Origin: Methylophilus medardicus
GTDB taxonomy: Bacteria > Pseudomonadota > Gammaproteobacteria > Burkholderiales > Methylophilaceae
DNA: 64,000 nt
Direction: 5' to 3'
NCBI RefSeq assembly: GCF_006363955.1
Contig: NZ_CP040948.1
Location: 2,538,981 to 2,602,980 of the forward strand
The stretch's first letter is position 1; every line of letters starts with the position of its first letter. A program made the position numbers and the translations under genes. Below, piece by piece: positions 35,720 through 42,498 of the stretch. The notes beneath the pieces are model-generated. The model was given only the letters and a program-made list of their open reading frames with translations. It ran no database searches and was not told the DNA's origin.

Positions 35720-36301
35720 TTATTTTTTCTTGGATTTTGATTTTGACTCGGCACTGTCAGACATCGACTGGGCTGGCGCTGCCGCGCTCGGCGGTGCAAA
35801 TCCACCTACAGGATTTGTAATCGATGGCGGAACCAACAACATGTAGCCAGCAAAATACCAAGTGCCGTTTTCATTGACGTAGGTTACGGATTCACGTGCG
35901 GGCTCTTTTGAGCCTGTAAAGCCACTTGCAAACAGAACATTGATGTAGTTGCCTGGGGCGACATTTCCTGGCTTGGTGATTTCGACGGACTCGACAGACA
36001 ACCATTTTCTGCCCGCAATATCACCCAGCGGTTTGCGCGAATCAGCAATACTTTTTGCGAATACATCGCGGGTTTGATATTTTTTTGTTTGCTGACTAGC
36101 GCTATCCCAGACTTGCTTTGCCGCGCCACCGTCGAATGCCTTGACAATGTTGACCGCATTGGTGACTAAGCTATCCAGTGAAACAGTAGCGGTGGTTTGT
36201 GCTGGTACTTCCGCGGCATAAACAGTATTAGCCCATAGCATATAAATAAAACTGCCGATCAACAGCGTGATGGATAAAACCAAACTATAAAAAAAACGCA
36301 T
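35720..36301 (-). CDS. DUF4019 secreted protein upstream of the adhesin
   Basis: A 193-residue exported protein. The N-terminal membrane or signal segment is SLVLSITLLIGSFIYMLWANTVYAA. The body matches the DUF4019 pattern: LVTNAVNIVKAFDGGAAKQVWDSAS, KSIADSRKPLGDIAGRKWLSVE and a WYFAGYML end. The C-terminus is a short lysine-serine tail (SKSKSKKK). The function of DUF4019 is unknown. The start at 36301 follows GAAAGG; the longer frame from 36433 adds 44 residues without family likeness. Only 41 bp separate it from the adhesin, so it is the first gene of that operon. Confidence 0.75.
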   Translation of the reverse strand: MRFFYSLVLSITLLIGSFIYMLWANTVYAAEVPAQTTATVSLDSLVTNAVNIVKAFDGGAAKQVWDSASQQTKKYQTRDVFAKSIADSRKPLGDIAGRKWLSVESVEITKPGNVAPGNYINVLFASGFTGSKEPARESVTYVNENGTWYFAGYMLLVPPSITNPVGGFAPPSAAAPAQSMSDSAESKSKSKKK

Positions 36302-36660
36302 GCAAGCCTTTCGCACATTGAGTTTTTGAATCCAGCACCAAAAGTTGCCGCCGTCGGCATTGAAGGTGCTAAAATTACGAATTAATTTATTTAATTTTTG
36401 GGCGAATAAAAGCCTTACAACCACAATGCACAACCAACTCCCTTAGGGAAGGTGTGTTTTTGAGGTGTCCGCTGATATTTGAACGTGTAATTTTTAAAAC
36501 TTAATACTCAGGTGTTCAGTTTTTTCTACCCAAAAATTAGTTTTGTTTAACGCAACTGATTTAGATCGAATTTTTGTCTGCTTTATAGGGTCAGATTCAG
36601 AAAATCGGTCAATCAACTGAATTAAACGGTGTTTATGTGTTTTTTCATCTGATTAAACAC

Positions 36661-36678
36661 CTTAATTAAGACATATAT
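36661..36678 (+). promoter_or_regulatory. Operator-like site 1
   Basis: CTTAATTAAGACATATAT. The first ten bases are a perfect palindrome. The same 18-mer occurs at 37613 before the CDF gene. Probably bound by the repressor encoded at 36872; inferred from recurrence and position. Confidence 0.6.
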
Positions 36679-36700
36679 TTGATGAACAGTCAACAATCAT

Positions 36701-36720
36701 CTTAATTTAACACTATAAAT
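36701..36720 (+). promoter_or_regulatory. Operator-like site 2 (degenerate)
   Basis: CTTAATTTAACACTATAAAT, a weaker copy of the motif, placed 40 bp from site 1, close to four helical turns. Confidence 0.4.
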
Positions 36721-36743
36721 TTGATAGAAATCTAAAAAATCGA

Positions 36744-36761
36744 CTTAATTAAGACAAATTT
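36744..36761 (+). promoter_or_regulatory. Operator-like site 3, overlapping the repressor promoter
   Basis: CTTAATTAAGACAAATTT, 43 bp from site 2. It lies just upstream of the TATACT -10 candidate at 36766, so binding would block RNA polymerase and give autorepression. Confidence 0.55.
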
Positions 36762-36871
36762 AATTTATACTCAATAACTCATGTCCCATACTAACGCTGT
36801 AAAACTTTACAGACTCTTCCCCTCCGCGGATTTGTCTGACGGTCCCTCGGAAACCTCCTCGAGCATTTAAT

Positions 36872-37543
36872 ATGTCGGGCATTTCATCAAAACTCATCTC
36901 ACTCATCGGACAGAGATCCATTAATCAATGGGCTAGGGAGCATGGACTTGCACCCCAGACTGTGCACGAATGGATCAAGAATGATCGGTTACCGAGAGAG
37001 TCTGCCCTCAAAGATCTCGAGCGCAAGACTGGCCGACCTGTCGCATGGTGGATAGGGAATACCGATGAAGATGCCTCTTTGCTGGGAGCCGCTCCCAGCG
37101 CAGCGATAGAGGAAAGTGAAGCAGACATGGAGTACATTAAGTATTTCGAGCCAGGTAGCTCGAACGACTTGAATAATAACAACTATTTATTAATGCAAAT
37201 CTCGAGAAATATGCTCGATGTTTCAGCCGTGACCGATGTGGACCCGAGTCATATCATTACGATTACGGTCAATACGGACACGCTGAACCCCAGTTTTAAA
37301 TTGGGGGAGCAGGCACTGGTAGATACAAGTTGCCAGCACATCCATGAAGACGGTGTGTATGTCATTCAGCAGGGCAAGACGCTTAGAATTAAGCGGATTA
37401 AACTGCGGCTTGATGGTCAGATCGAAGTTCGAGGAGACGCTAGCGATGGGTTTACCCCCGAGATTTACACGCGAGAGGAAGCCGAGAAGTTTTTAATTGT
37501 CGGCAAACTGCTGCCATACCGATTTGGTAAAACAGACCTGTAG
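36872..37543 (+). CDS. CI/LexA-like transcriptional repressor with altered protease site
   Basis: A 223-residue regulator. The N-terminal 65 residues are a phage CI-type helix-turn-helix (SINQWAREHGLAPQTVHEWIKNDRLPRESALKDLERKTGRPVAWWIG). The C-terminal domain is S24-peptidase-like: VNTDTLNPSFKLGEQALVDTS aligns with the usual GDSMxPTFxxGDxxLVD, so the nucleophile Ser is Thr here, while a Lys is present in KTLRIKRI. No Ala-Gly cleavage dipeptide is seen in the linker. It may therefore not respond to RecA by self-cleavage. It sits divergent to the adhesin operon, with operator-like repeats between. No other phage genes are near, suggesting a resident regulator. Confidence 0.82.
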   Translation: MSGISSKLISLIGQRSINQWAREHGLAPQTVHEWIKNDRLPRESALKDLERKTGRPVAWWIGNTDEDASLLGAAPSAAIEESEADMEYIKYFEPGSSNDLNNNNYLLMQISRNMLDVSAVTDVDPSHIITITVNTDTLNPSFKLGEQALVDTSCQHIHEDGVYVIQQGKTLRIKRIKLRLDGQIEVRGDASDGFTPEIYTREEAEKFLIVGKLLPYRFGKTDL

Positions 37544-37560
37544 CTTGCATTATGACGTTT

Positions 37561-37588
37561 AAAAAACCAGCCTACGGGCTGGTTTTTT
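37561..37588 (+). terminator. Terminator after the repressor gene
   Basis: ACCAGCC and GGCTGGT form a stem around TACG, flanked by A5-6 and T6. It separates the repressor from the transporter, so the latter needs its own promoter. Confidence 0.88.
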
Positions 37589-37612
37589 ATTGCCTACAAT
37601 AAAAATTGTCAT

Positions 37613-37630
37613 CTTAATTAAGACATATAT
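37613..37630 (+). promoter_or_regulatory. Operator-like site 4, upstream of the CDF-like gene
   Basis: CTTAATTAAGACATATAT, identical to site 1. Similar bases also follow it (ACAGT and CAA-AATCA in both places), so a whole promoter segment appears shared. It lies 62 bp before the transporter start. Confidence 0.6.
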
Positions 37631-37691
37631 CGGACAGTATGCAATAATCAGCCAAAAAACAAACAAATAAGAAAAGGTCGGGAGAGAAGTG

Positions 37692-38684
37692 ATGCTAAAT
37701 CTAATCCGTAAATATACGAGCCGTGTTCGCAGTAACAATCCTGAACAGACGGCGCTCAAAGTCAGCCTATTTGCAACAGCGCTACTTGGTTGCACTGCAA
37801 CACTATTTGCAATATGGGCTGACTCGGCGGCGCTATTGCTGGATGGGGCATTTGGCTTATCTGATATTTTATTTTCTTGGGCCGCCCTTAAAGTCAGCCG
37901 TTTGATTCAGAATGGGCACTCAAAAAATTATCCTTTCGGCTACCATGCATTTGAGGCTTTTCTCAACCTAGTCAATGCATTAATGGCCATGGCTTTATTA
38001 GTGTTTTCTGCGCTGATGGCTTTGATTGCGATCTCGCACGGAGGTAGGCACCCGCATTCCTTGGCGGTCGCTATTTTTGCGCTATTTTCTGCGATAGTGT
38101 GCCTGCTGATGTGGCGATTTACAGATGCAAAAGCAAAAGAGTCTGGCTCTGCACTCCTTAAATTGGACGTGGTGAACTGGCAAATTGATGGCCTAATCAC
38201 GCTGGCAATTTCGATCGGATTTTTTATGGCCACCCTCATTGAACACACGTTTCTTGCCCGTTTTGCGCCTTATTTTGACCCGATGATTGTGCTATTTGTC
38301 TGCATCATTGCGTTTCCGGAACCGTTAAGTATTTTCAAACGGTTTTTAAAGCAACTGTTGGGTGCCAACACCATGCCTGCACTCTCAGCAAGAATTAATA
38401 GTCTGTATACATTGGCTTTTTTACAAAATTCGCCCACTTTTCATGCCTGCATCCACGAAGATTTAGATATTGAGTGCAAGTCACTAGAACTGGGCCGAAT
38501 GATTTATATTTGGATAGAATTAAAGGTCCCATGCGACCACAAATTGGCACAACTATGTCATCAGTTCGAATTAAGAACAGATCTTGAGCGCCTGTATAGG
38601 CACAACTTTAAAGATAGAAATGTGTGTGTCGATGTCATTTTCACGCCCGCTAAGCAAGATTTGCAGTTTTTACAATTTGCCTAA
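37692..38684 (+). CDS. Cation diffusion facilitator-like membrane protein with atypical metal site
   Basis: A 330-residue protein with about six membrane segments and a soluble C-terminal part, matching the CDF fold (LFATALLGCTATLFAIWADSAALLLDGAFGLSDILFSWAALK in segments 1-2). In typical CDF exporters the zinc site uses H/D-x-x-x-D in segments 2 and 5. Here the equivalents read F-G-L-S-D and N-W-Q-I-D, so a histidine appears replaced by Phe and by Asn. Metal transport is therefore doubtful or of altered specificity. The ATG at 37692 follows GAGAGAAG; a GTG at 37689 is an in-frame alternative. An operator-like site suggests control by the neighbouring repressor. Confidence 0.75.
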   Translation: MLNLIRKYTSRVRSNNPEQTALKVSLFATALLGCTATLFAIWADSAALLLDGAFGLSDILFSWAALKVSRLIQNGHSKNYPFGYHAFEAFLNLVNALMAMALLVFSALMALIAISHGGRHPHSLAVAIFALFSAIVCLLMWRFTDAKAKESGSALLKLDVVNWQIDGLITLAISIGFFMATLIEHTFLARFAPYFDPMIVLFVCIIAFPEPLSIFKRFLKQLLGANTMPALSARINSLYTLAFLQNSPTFHACIHEDLDIECKSLELGRMIYIWIELKVPCDHKLAQLCHQFELRTDLERLYRHNFKDRNVCVDVIFTPAKQDLQFLQFA

Positions 38685-38781
38685 CCGCATCGCCCCGACG
38701 GGCAAGCGGATGCCACACGCCTGATACGCAAGCCCTGTATTTTGTGTCATGCTAAGTGTTTTATTTAGACAGCCGAAAGCT

Positions 38782-39600
38782 ATGCCCGCCAGCGCCCCAG
38801 CAATGACACGCATTCTGATTACCGGTGCTTCAAGCGGGTTGGGCGCTGCGTTTGCCACCGCTTATGCCAAAAAATTGGGTGCCAATGCAATGTTGGCGCT
38901 TTGCGGCCGAAACGAAGTGGCGTTGCATCGACTAGCAGATCAACTAAGATCGTCGTTCCAATCAACTTGTGTGGTTTATCCGGCAGATGTACGCGATGCG
39001 GGAGGGATGCAAGCGATCGCAAACAATTTTATGGTGGCGCATGGCACGCCCCATATCATCATTGCCAATGCCGGCGTTAGTCGCGGGACCTTAACTGAGC
39101 ATGTAGAGGATATTTCAGCGTTTCGGGCAGTGTTTGAGACCAATGTCCTCGGCATGGTACATACCTTTCAGCCCTTTATTGAGGCGATGAAACTAAGCCG
39201 AACACTTGGCGAGCCCGCGCAATTGGTCGGCATTGCCAGTGTTGCTGGCATTCGCGGCTTGCCAGGCTCAGGGGCCTACAGCGCAAGCAAAGCGGCCGCC
39301 ATCACCTATTTAGAGAGCTTGCGGATTGAGATGCAACAATACAATATCCCAGTCACCACGATTGCCCCTGGTTATATTCGTACGCCGATGACCGCGGTGA
39401 ACACTTACCGTATGCCGTTTTTAATGGACGCAGAGACGTTTGCAACCCATGCCTTGCGCGCAATTGCTGCACATCGCCGCTTCACCATCATCCCCTGGCA
39501 AATGGGCTTGATTGCCAGACTGATGCGGCTTATTCCTGCCAGCGTGTGGGATGCCATCATGAAAAATGCCCCGCATAAGGCGAGGCAGACTTCTGAATAG
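38782..39600 (+). CDS. Short-chain dehydrogenase/reductase
   Basis: A classical SDR of about 272 residues. The cofactor motif is TGASSGLG close to the N-terminus, NAG in IIIANAGVS, and the catalytic Ser, Tyr and Lys occur in GIASVAGIRG and YSASKAA. GYIRTPM is the usual loop after the active site. NAD(P) preference and substrate cannot be told. The start is uncertain: ATG at 38749, 38782 or 38803 are in frame and none has a strong ribosome site; 38782 is chosen as a compromise. It lies 97 bp after the CDF-like gene. Confidence 0.85.
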   Translation: MPASAPAMTRILITGASSGLGAAFATAYAKKLGANAMLALCGRNEVALHRLADQLRSSFQSTCVVYPADVRDAGGMQAIANNFMVAHGTPHIIIANAGVSRGTLTEHVEDISAFRAVFETNVLGMVHTFQPFIEAMKLSRTLGEPAQLVGIASVAGIRGLPGSGAYSASKAAAITYLESLRIEMQQYNIPVTTIAPGYIRTPMTAVNTYRMPFLMDAETFATHALRAIAAHRRFTIIPWQMGLIARLMRLIPASVWDAIMKNAPHKARQTSE

Positions 39601-39602
39601 TG

Positions 39603-39944
39603 TTAACCGGCTGTCAGGTCTTTGATGACTTTAGAGGCGCCATAATTTTTGACTGACGCAATCCCTTTATCACGCGCCGCTTCTGAAGCATACATTTGGC
39701 TGGTACCAATAATTTGATGGTTACCGGCGAGCAGATTGAAATAAGGTCTACCGTCTTTTGCGGCCAATGCTTGATAGCGCGCATCCAACGCACTATTTGT
39801 TTGTACCGATGTAATACCATTGAGCGCCGCGGCTTTCGTGGTGTACTGCTCACTCCTCAAAATCGGCTCACTATTACCTGCTTTTAATACAAAACTAAAT
39901 TGTTCCGTCTTGTCACTTTTTGTCAGCTCAAACCAACCTGCCAT
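39603..39944 (-). CDS. YegP-like DUF1508 protein
   Basis: A 113-residue protein made of two tandem DUF1508 units: GWFELTKSDKTEQFSFVLKAGNSEPILRSEQYTTKAAALNGITSVQ and PYFNLLAGNHQIIGTSQMYASEAARDKGIASVK. E. coli YegP has the same two-repeat build; its function is not established. No signal or membrane segment is present. The ATG at 39944 follows GGGGAGAAGAAAG; the frame from 40016 adds 24 non-conserved residues. Its stop is two bases from the stop of the convergent SDR gene. Confidence 0.85.
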   Translation of the reverse strand: MAGWFELTKSDKTEQFSFVLKAGNSEPILRSEQYTTKAAALNGITSVQTNSALDARYQALAAKDGRPYFNLLAGNHQIIGTSQMYASEAARDKGIASVKNYGASKVIKDLTAG

Positions 39945-40094
39945 ACTTTCTTCTCCCCAAAATAGTGCATCTAAAAGGTTTTTGTAAATTGCAAAATAAT
40001 CTTGCATGCATCGCATACCCCTTGTAAATAAGGAGTAAGGGTTAAACGTTCATTTACTGCTGTTTGTCTTTTATTTACAACAGGGCTCAGTGAT

Positions 40095-40125
40095 AAAAAA
40101 AGCCCATCCGTCAGAATGGGCTTTT
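40095..40125 (-). terminator. Terminator after ettA
   Basis: On the minus strand AAGCCCATTC and GGATGGGCTT pair around TGAC, followed by a T-run of seven. It starts three bases after the ettA stop. Confidence 0.85.
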
Positions 40126-40128
40126 GCA

Positions 40129-41793
40129 TTAACGCGTAATCGGTTTGTATCGAATGCGTTTGGGTTTTGCCCCTTCTTCACCAAGGCGTTTTTTCTTATC
40201 GGCTTCATATTCTTGATAATTGCCATTAAAGAAGGTCCATTGTGAGTCGCCTTCTGCCGCAAGTATGTGCGTGGCAATTCTGTCCAAAAACCAGCGATCG
40301 TGAGAGGTGACCAACACGCAACCCGAATATTCTAACAAGGCGTCTTCTAACGCCCGCAAGGTTTCGACATCCAGATCATTAGAAGGCTCATCTAATAGCA
40401 AAACATTGGCGCCAGAGATGAGTGTTTTAGCCAAATGCAACCGGCCACGCTCACCGCCTGACAGCTGGCCAACGATTTTCTGTTGATCACCACCTTTGAA
40501 ATTGAACCGGCCAATATACGCTCGGCTAGGCATTTCAAACTTGCCCACAGACAAGATATCCAACCCACCAGAAATCGCCTCAAACACGGTTTTATCGTTA
40601 TCCAAGCCATCACGCGTTTGATCCACGGCAGCCAATTTGACCGTGGGGCCAGTGATAATTTCGCCGCTATCTGCTTGCTCTTTACCTTGAAGCATGCGGA
40701 AGAGGGTAGATTTACCGGCACCGTTAGGACCAATCACGCCCACGATTGCCCCGGGCGGAATGGTGAACGATAGATCATCGATCAGCAGCCGATCACCAAA
40801 GCCTTTAGAAACATTTTTAAATTCAATGACCTGATTGCCTAGACGCTCACCCGGCGGAATGAAGATTTCTTGCGTTTCATTGCGGCGCTGATACTCAACA
40901 CTAGACATTTCTTCATAACGCGCTAAACGCGCTTTACTCTTGCTTTGACGTGCCTTGGCGCCTTGACGCACCCATTCCAGCTCTTGCTTCATGGCTTTAC
41001 GGTGCGCATCCTCCTGCTTTTGCTCTAAAGCTAATCGATCTTCTTTTTGCTCAAGCCAACTGGAGTAGTTCCCTTTCCATGGAATGCCTTCACCACGGTC
41101 TAGCTCCAAAATCCACTCGGCGGCGTTATCAAGAAAATAGCGATCATGGGTCACCGCAACGACGGTGCCGGGAAAGCGCACCAAGAATTGTTCCAGCCAT
41201 TCAACGGATTCAGCATCCAGGTGGTTGGTTGGCTCATCCAGCAACAGCATATCGGGTTGGGAGAGCAGCAGTTTACACAGCGCAACGCGGCGTTTTTCAC
41301 CGCCAGATAACGGCCCAATCATCGCGTCCCAAGGCGGTAAACGTAAGGCATCGGCAGCGATTTCAAGTTGCTGCTCGACATCGCTTCCACTTGCAGCCAG
41401 AATATTTTCATATTTGGCTTGCGCTTCAGCGAGCTGATCAAAATCGGCATCTGGCTCAGCATATGCTGCGTAAATTTCTTCTAGCTTTTGTTTGGCTTCC
41501 ATGATCGCGCCAAGGCCTGCCTCAACTTCTTGACGCACGGTTTTATTTGGATCTAACTGCGGCTCTTGCGGTAAATAACCAATCGATAGATTGGGCTGCC
41601 ATTGCACTTCGCCTTCATACTCTTTGTCAGCGCCCGCCATGATACGAAGCACGGTAGACTTTCCTGAGCCGTTTAACCCGAGCAAACCAATTTTTGCGCC
41701 GGGGAAAAAAGACAGTGAGATGTTTTTGATGATTTGCCGTTTGGGCGGCACGACTTTGCTCACGCGGAGCATGGACATCACATATTGCGCCAT
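40129..41793 (-). CDS. ettA: Energy-dependent translational throttle protein EttA (ABC-F)
   Basis: A 554-residue soluble protein with two ABC ATPase domains and no membrane segment. The first Walker A is GLNGSGKST near residue 39 and signature LSGGEKRR; the second is GPNGAGKST with LSGGERGR. The linker carries the arm typical of EttA between the domains, and the C-terminus KRLGEEGAKPKRIRYKPITR is characteristic. EttA binds the ribosomal E site and gates the first translation steps according to ATP/ADP ratio. The length equals E. coli EttA (555). Confidence 0.95.
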   Translation of the reverse strand: MAQYVMSMLRVSKVVPPKRQIIKNISLSFFPGAKIGLLGLNGSGKSTVLRIMAGADKEYEGEVQWQPNLSIGYLPQEPQLDPNKTVRQEVEAGLGAIMEAKQKLEEIYAAYAEPDADFDQLAEAQAKYENILAASGSDVEQQLEIAADALRLPPWDAMIGPLSGGEKRRVALCKLLLSQPDMLLLDEPTNHLDAESVEWLEQFLVRFPGTVVAVTHDRYFLDNAAEWILELDRGEGIPWKGNYSSWLEQKEDRLALEQKQEDAHRKAMKQELEWVRQGAKARQSKSKARLARYEEMSSVEYQRRNETQEIFIPPGERLGNQVIEFKNVSKGFGDRLLIDDLSFTIPPGAIVGVIGPNGAGKSTLFRMLQGKEQADSGEIITGPTVKLAAVDQTRDGLDNDKTVFEAISGGLDILSVGKFEMPSRAYIGRFNFKGGDQQKIVGQLSGGERGRLHLAKTLISGANVLLLDEPSNDLDVETLRALEDALLEYSGCVLVTSHDRWFLDRIATHILAAEGDSQWTFFNGNYQEYEADKKKRLGEEGAKPKRIRYKPITR

Positions 41794-41875
41794 GAGAGAT
41801 TCCAGGACAAGGGTTTGAAAGGCCCTATTTTAATACGCACGCTTGAAATTAGCTTGTATATAAATACGCAGCAAC

Positions 41876-41897
41876 AAAAAAGGGCCCAAAGGCCCTT
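41876..41897 (-). terminator. Terminator after the Hsp20 gene
   Basis: On the minus strand AGGGCC and GGCCCT pair around TTTG, followed by six T. It is 11 bp after the stop of the small heat-shock gene. Confidence 0.85.
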
Positions 41898-41908
41898 TGG
41901 CTGGCGAG

Positions 41909-42373
41909 TTAGGCGGCCGCCTTTTGTTCGATAAAAGAGGCTGGCGCATGCTCTGTGGTGCCAATTTGAATTTTGCGCGGTTTGAGCGCTTCAGGAATCT
42001 CGCGTAATAATGCAATGGTCAATAAGCCATTTTCGAGATGGGCATGGGTGACTTTAACGTGATCAGCCAGCTGAAATTTATGCTCGAAGTCACGCGTGGC
42101 AATGCCTCGGTGCAGATAATTGGCTTGTTGCTCTTTTTTAACTTTACGGCCGGTGACGCGTAAAGACTGATGTTCACTTTCTATGTCCAACTCGTCTTGA
42201 TGAAATCCGGCGACAGCCATGACAATTTTGTAAGTGTTTTCGTCGACCAGTTCAATATTGTAGGGTGGGTAGCTGATTTCATTTTCATTACGCTGATTTT
42301 CGTTAAGCATTTTAGCTAAGCGGTCAAAACCAATCGCAGTTCTGTAGAAAGGGCTTAAATCATAAGTACGCAT
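41909..42373 (-). CDS. ibpA: Small heat-shock protein (Hsp20, IbpA-like)
   Basis: A 154-residue alpha-crystallin-family chaperone that holds unfolding proteins for refolding by the DnaK/ClpB system. MRTYDLSPFYRTAIGFDRLAKML is the IbpA-type N-terminus. The central domain has NTYKIVMAVAGFHQDELDIE and YLHRGIATRDFEHKFQLADHV, and the C-terminal ALKPRKIQIG replaces the exact I-x-I with IQI. The ATG at 42373 follows AAAAGGATC. A sigma-32-type promoter lies at 42445-42473 on the same strand, with a leader of about 65 bases. Confidence 0.93.
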   Translation of the reverse strand: MRTYDLSPFYRTAIGFDRLAKMLNENQRNENEISYPPYNIELVDENTYKIVMAVAGFHQDELDIESEHQSLRVTGRKVKKEQQANYLHRGIATRDFEHKFQLADHVKVTHAHLENGLLTIALLREIPEALKPRKIQIGTTEHAPASFIEQKAAA

Positions 42374-42444
42374 ATCGTTGATCCTTTTAAAATGAAGCGA
42401 TGAACACATTGCACAGGCCTCAAACAACAAGCGCCTGTATTTTC

Positions 42445-42473
42445 AATATGGGCATACGTTTTATTTTTTCAAG
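42445..42473 (-). promoter_or_regulatory. Sigma-32 heat-shock promoter of ibpA
   Basis: On the minus strand CTTGAA (-35) and CCCATATT (-10) are separated by 15 bases, matching the sigma-32 consensus CTTGAA-N-CCCCATNT closely. The leader that follows has an ACAGGC/GCCTGT hairpin, but I cannot claim a ROSE thermometer. Confidence 0.85.
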
Positions 42474-42498
42474 CGGGGGAGAGGTGTGATTCTCCGGA

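Larger units (their letters stand above)
36302..36871. promoter_or_regulatory. 570-bp divergent control region between DUF4019-adhesin operon and repressor
   Basis: No gene is visible. The region is very AT-rich from 36480 to 36780. It contains three operator-like sites (listed separately), a TATACT -10 candidate for the repressor at 36766-36771, and a small hairpin TGTAAAACTTTACA near 36799. The 5' region of the repressor has CCTCC rather than a purine ribosome site. The promoter of the adhesin operon should lie in the left half, but I could not fix it. Confidence 0.6.

Noticed and set aside
36872-37543. A prophage, based on the CI-like repressor
   Set aside because: No integrase, structural, lysis or replication phage genes are near; flanking genes are ordinary chromosomal or surface genes.
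42374-42444. A ROSE or fourU RNA thermometer in the ibpA leader
   Set aside because: A small hairpin exists but the diagnostic pairing of the ribosome site was not convincing.
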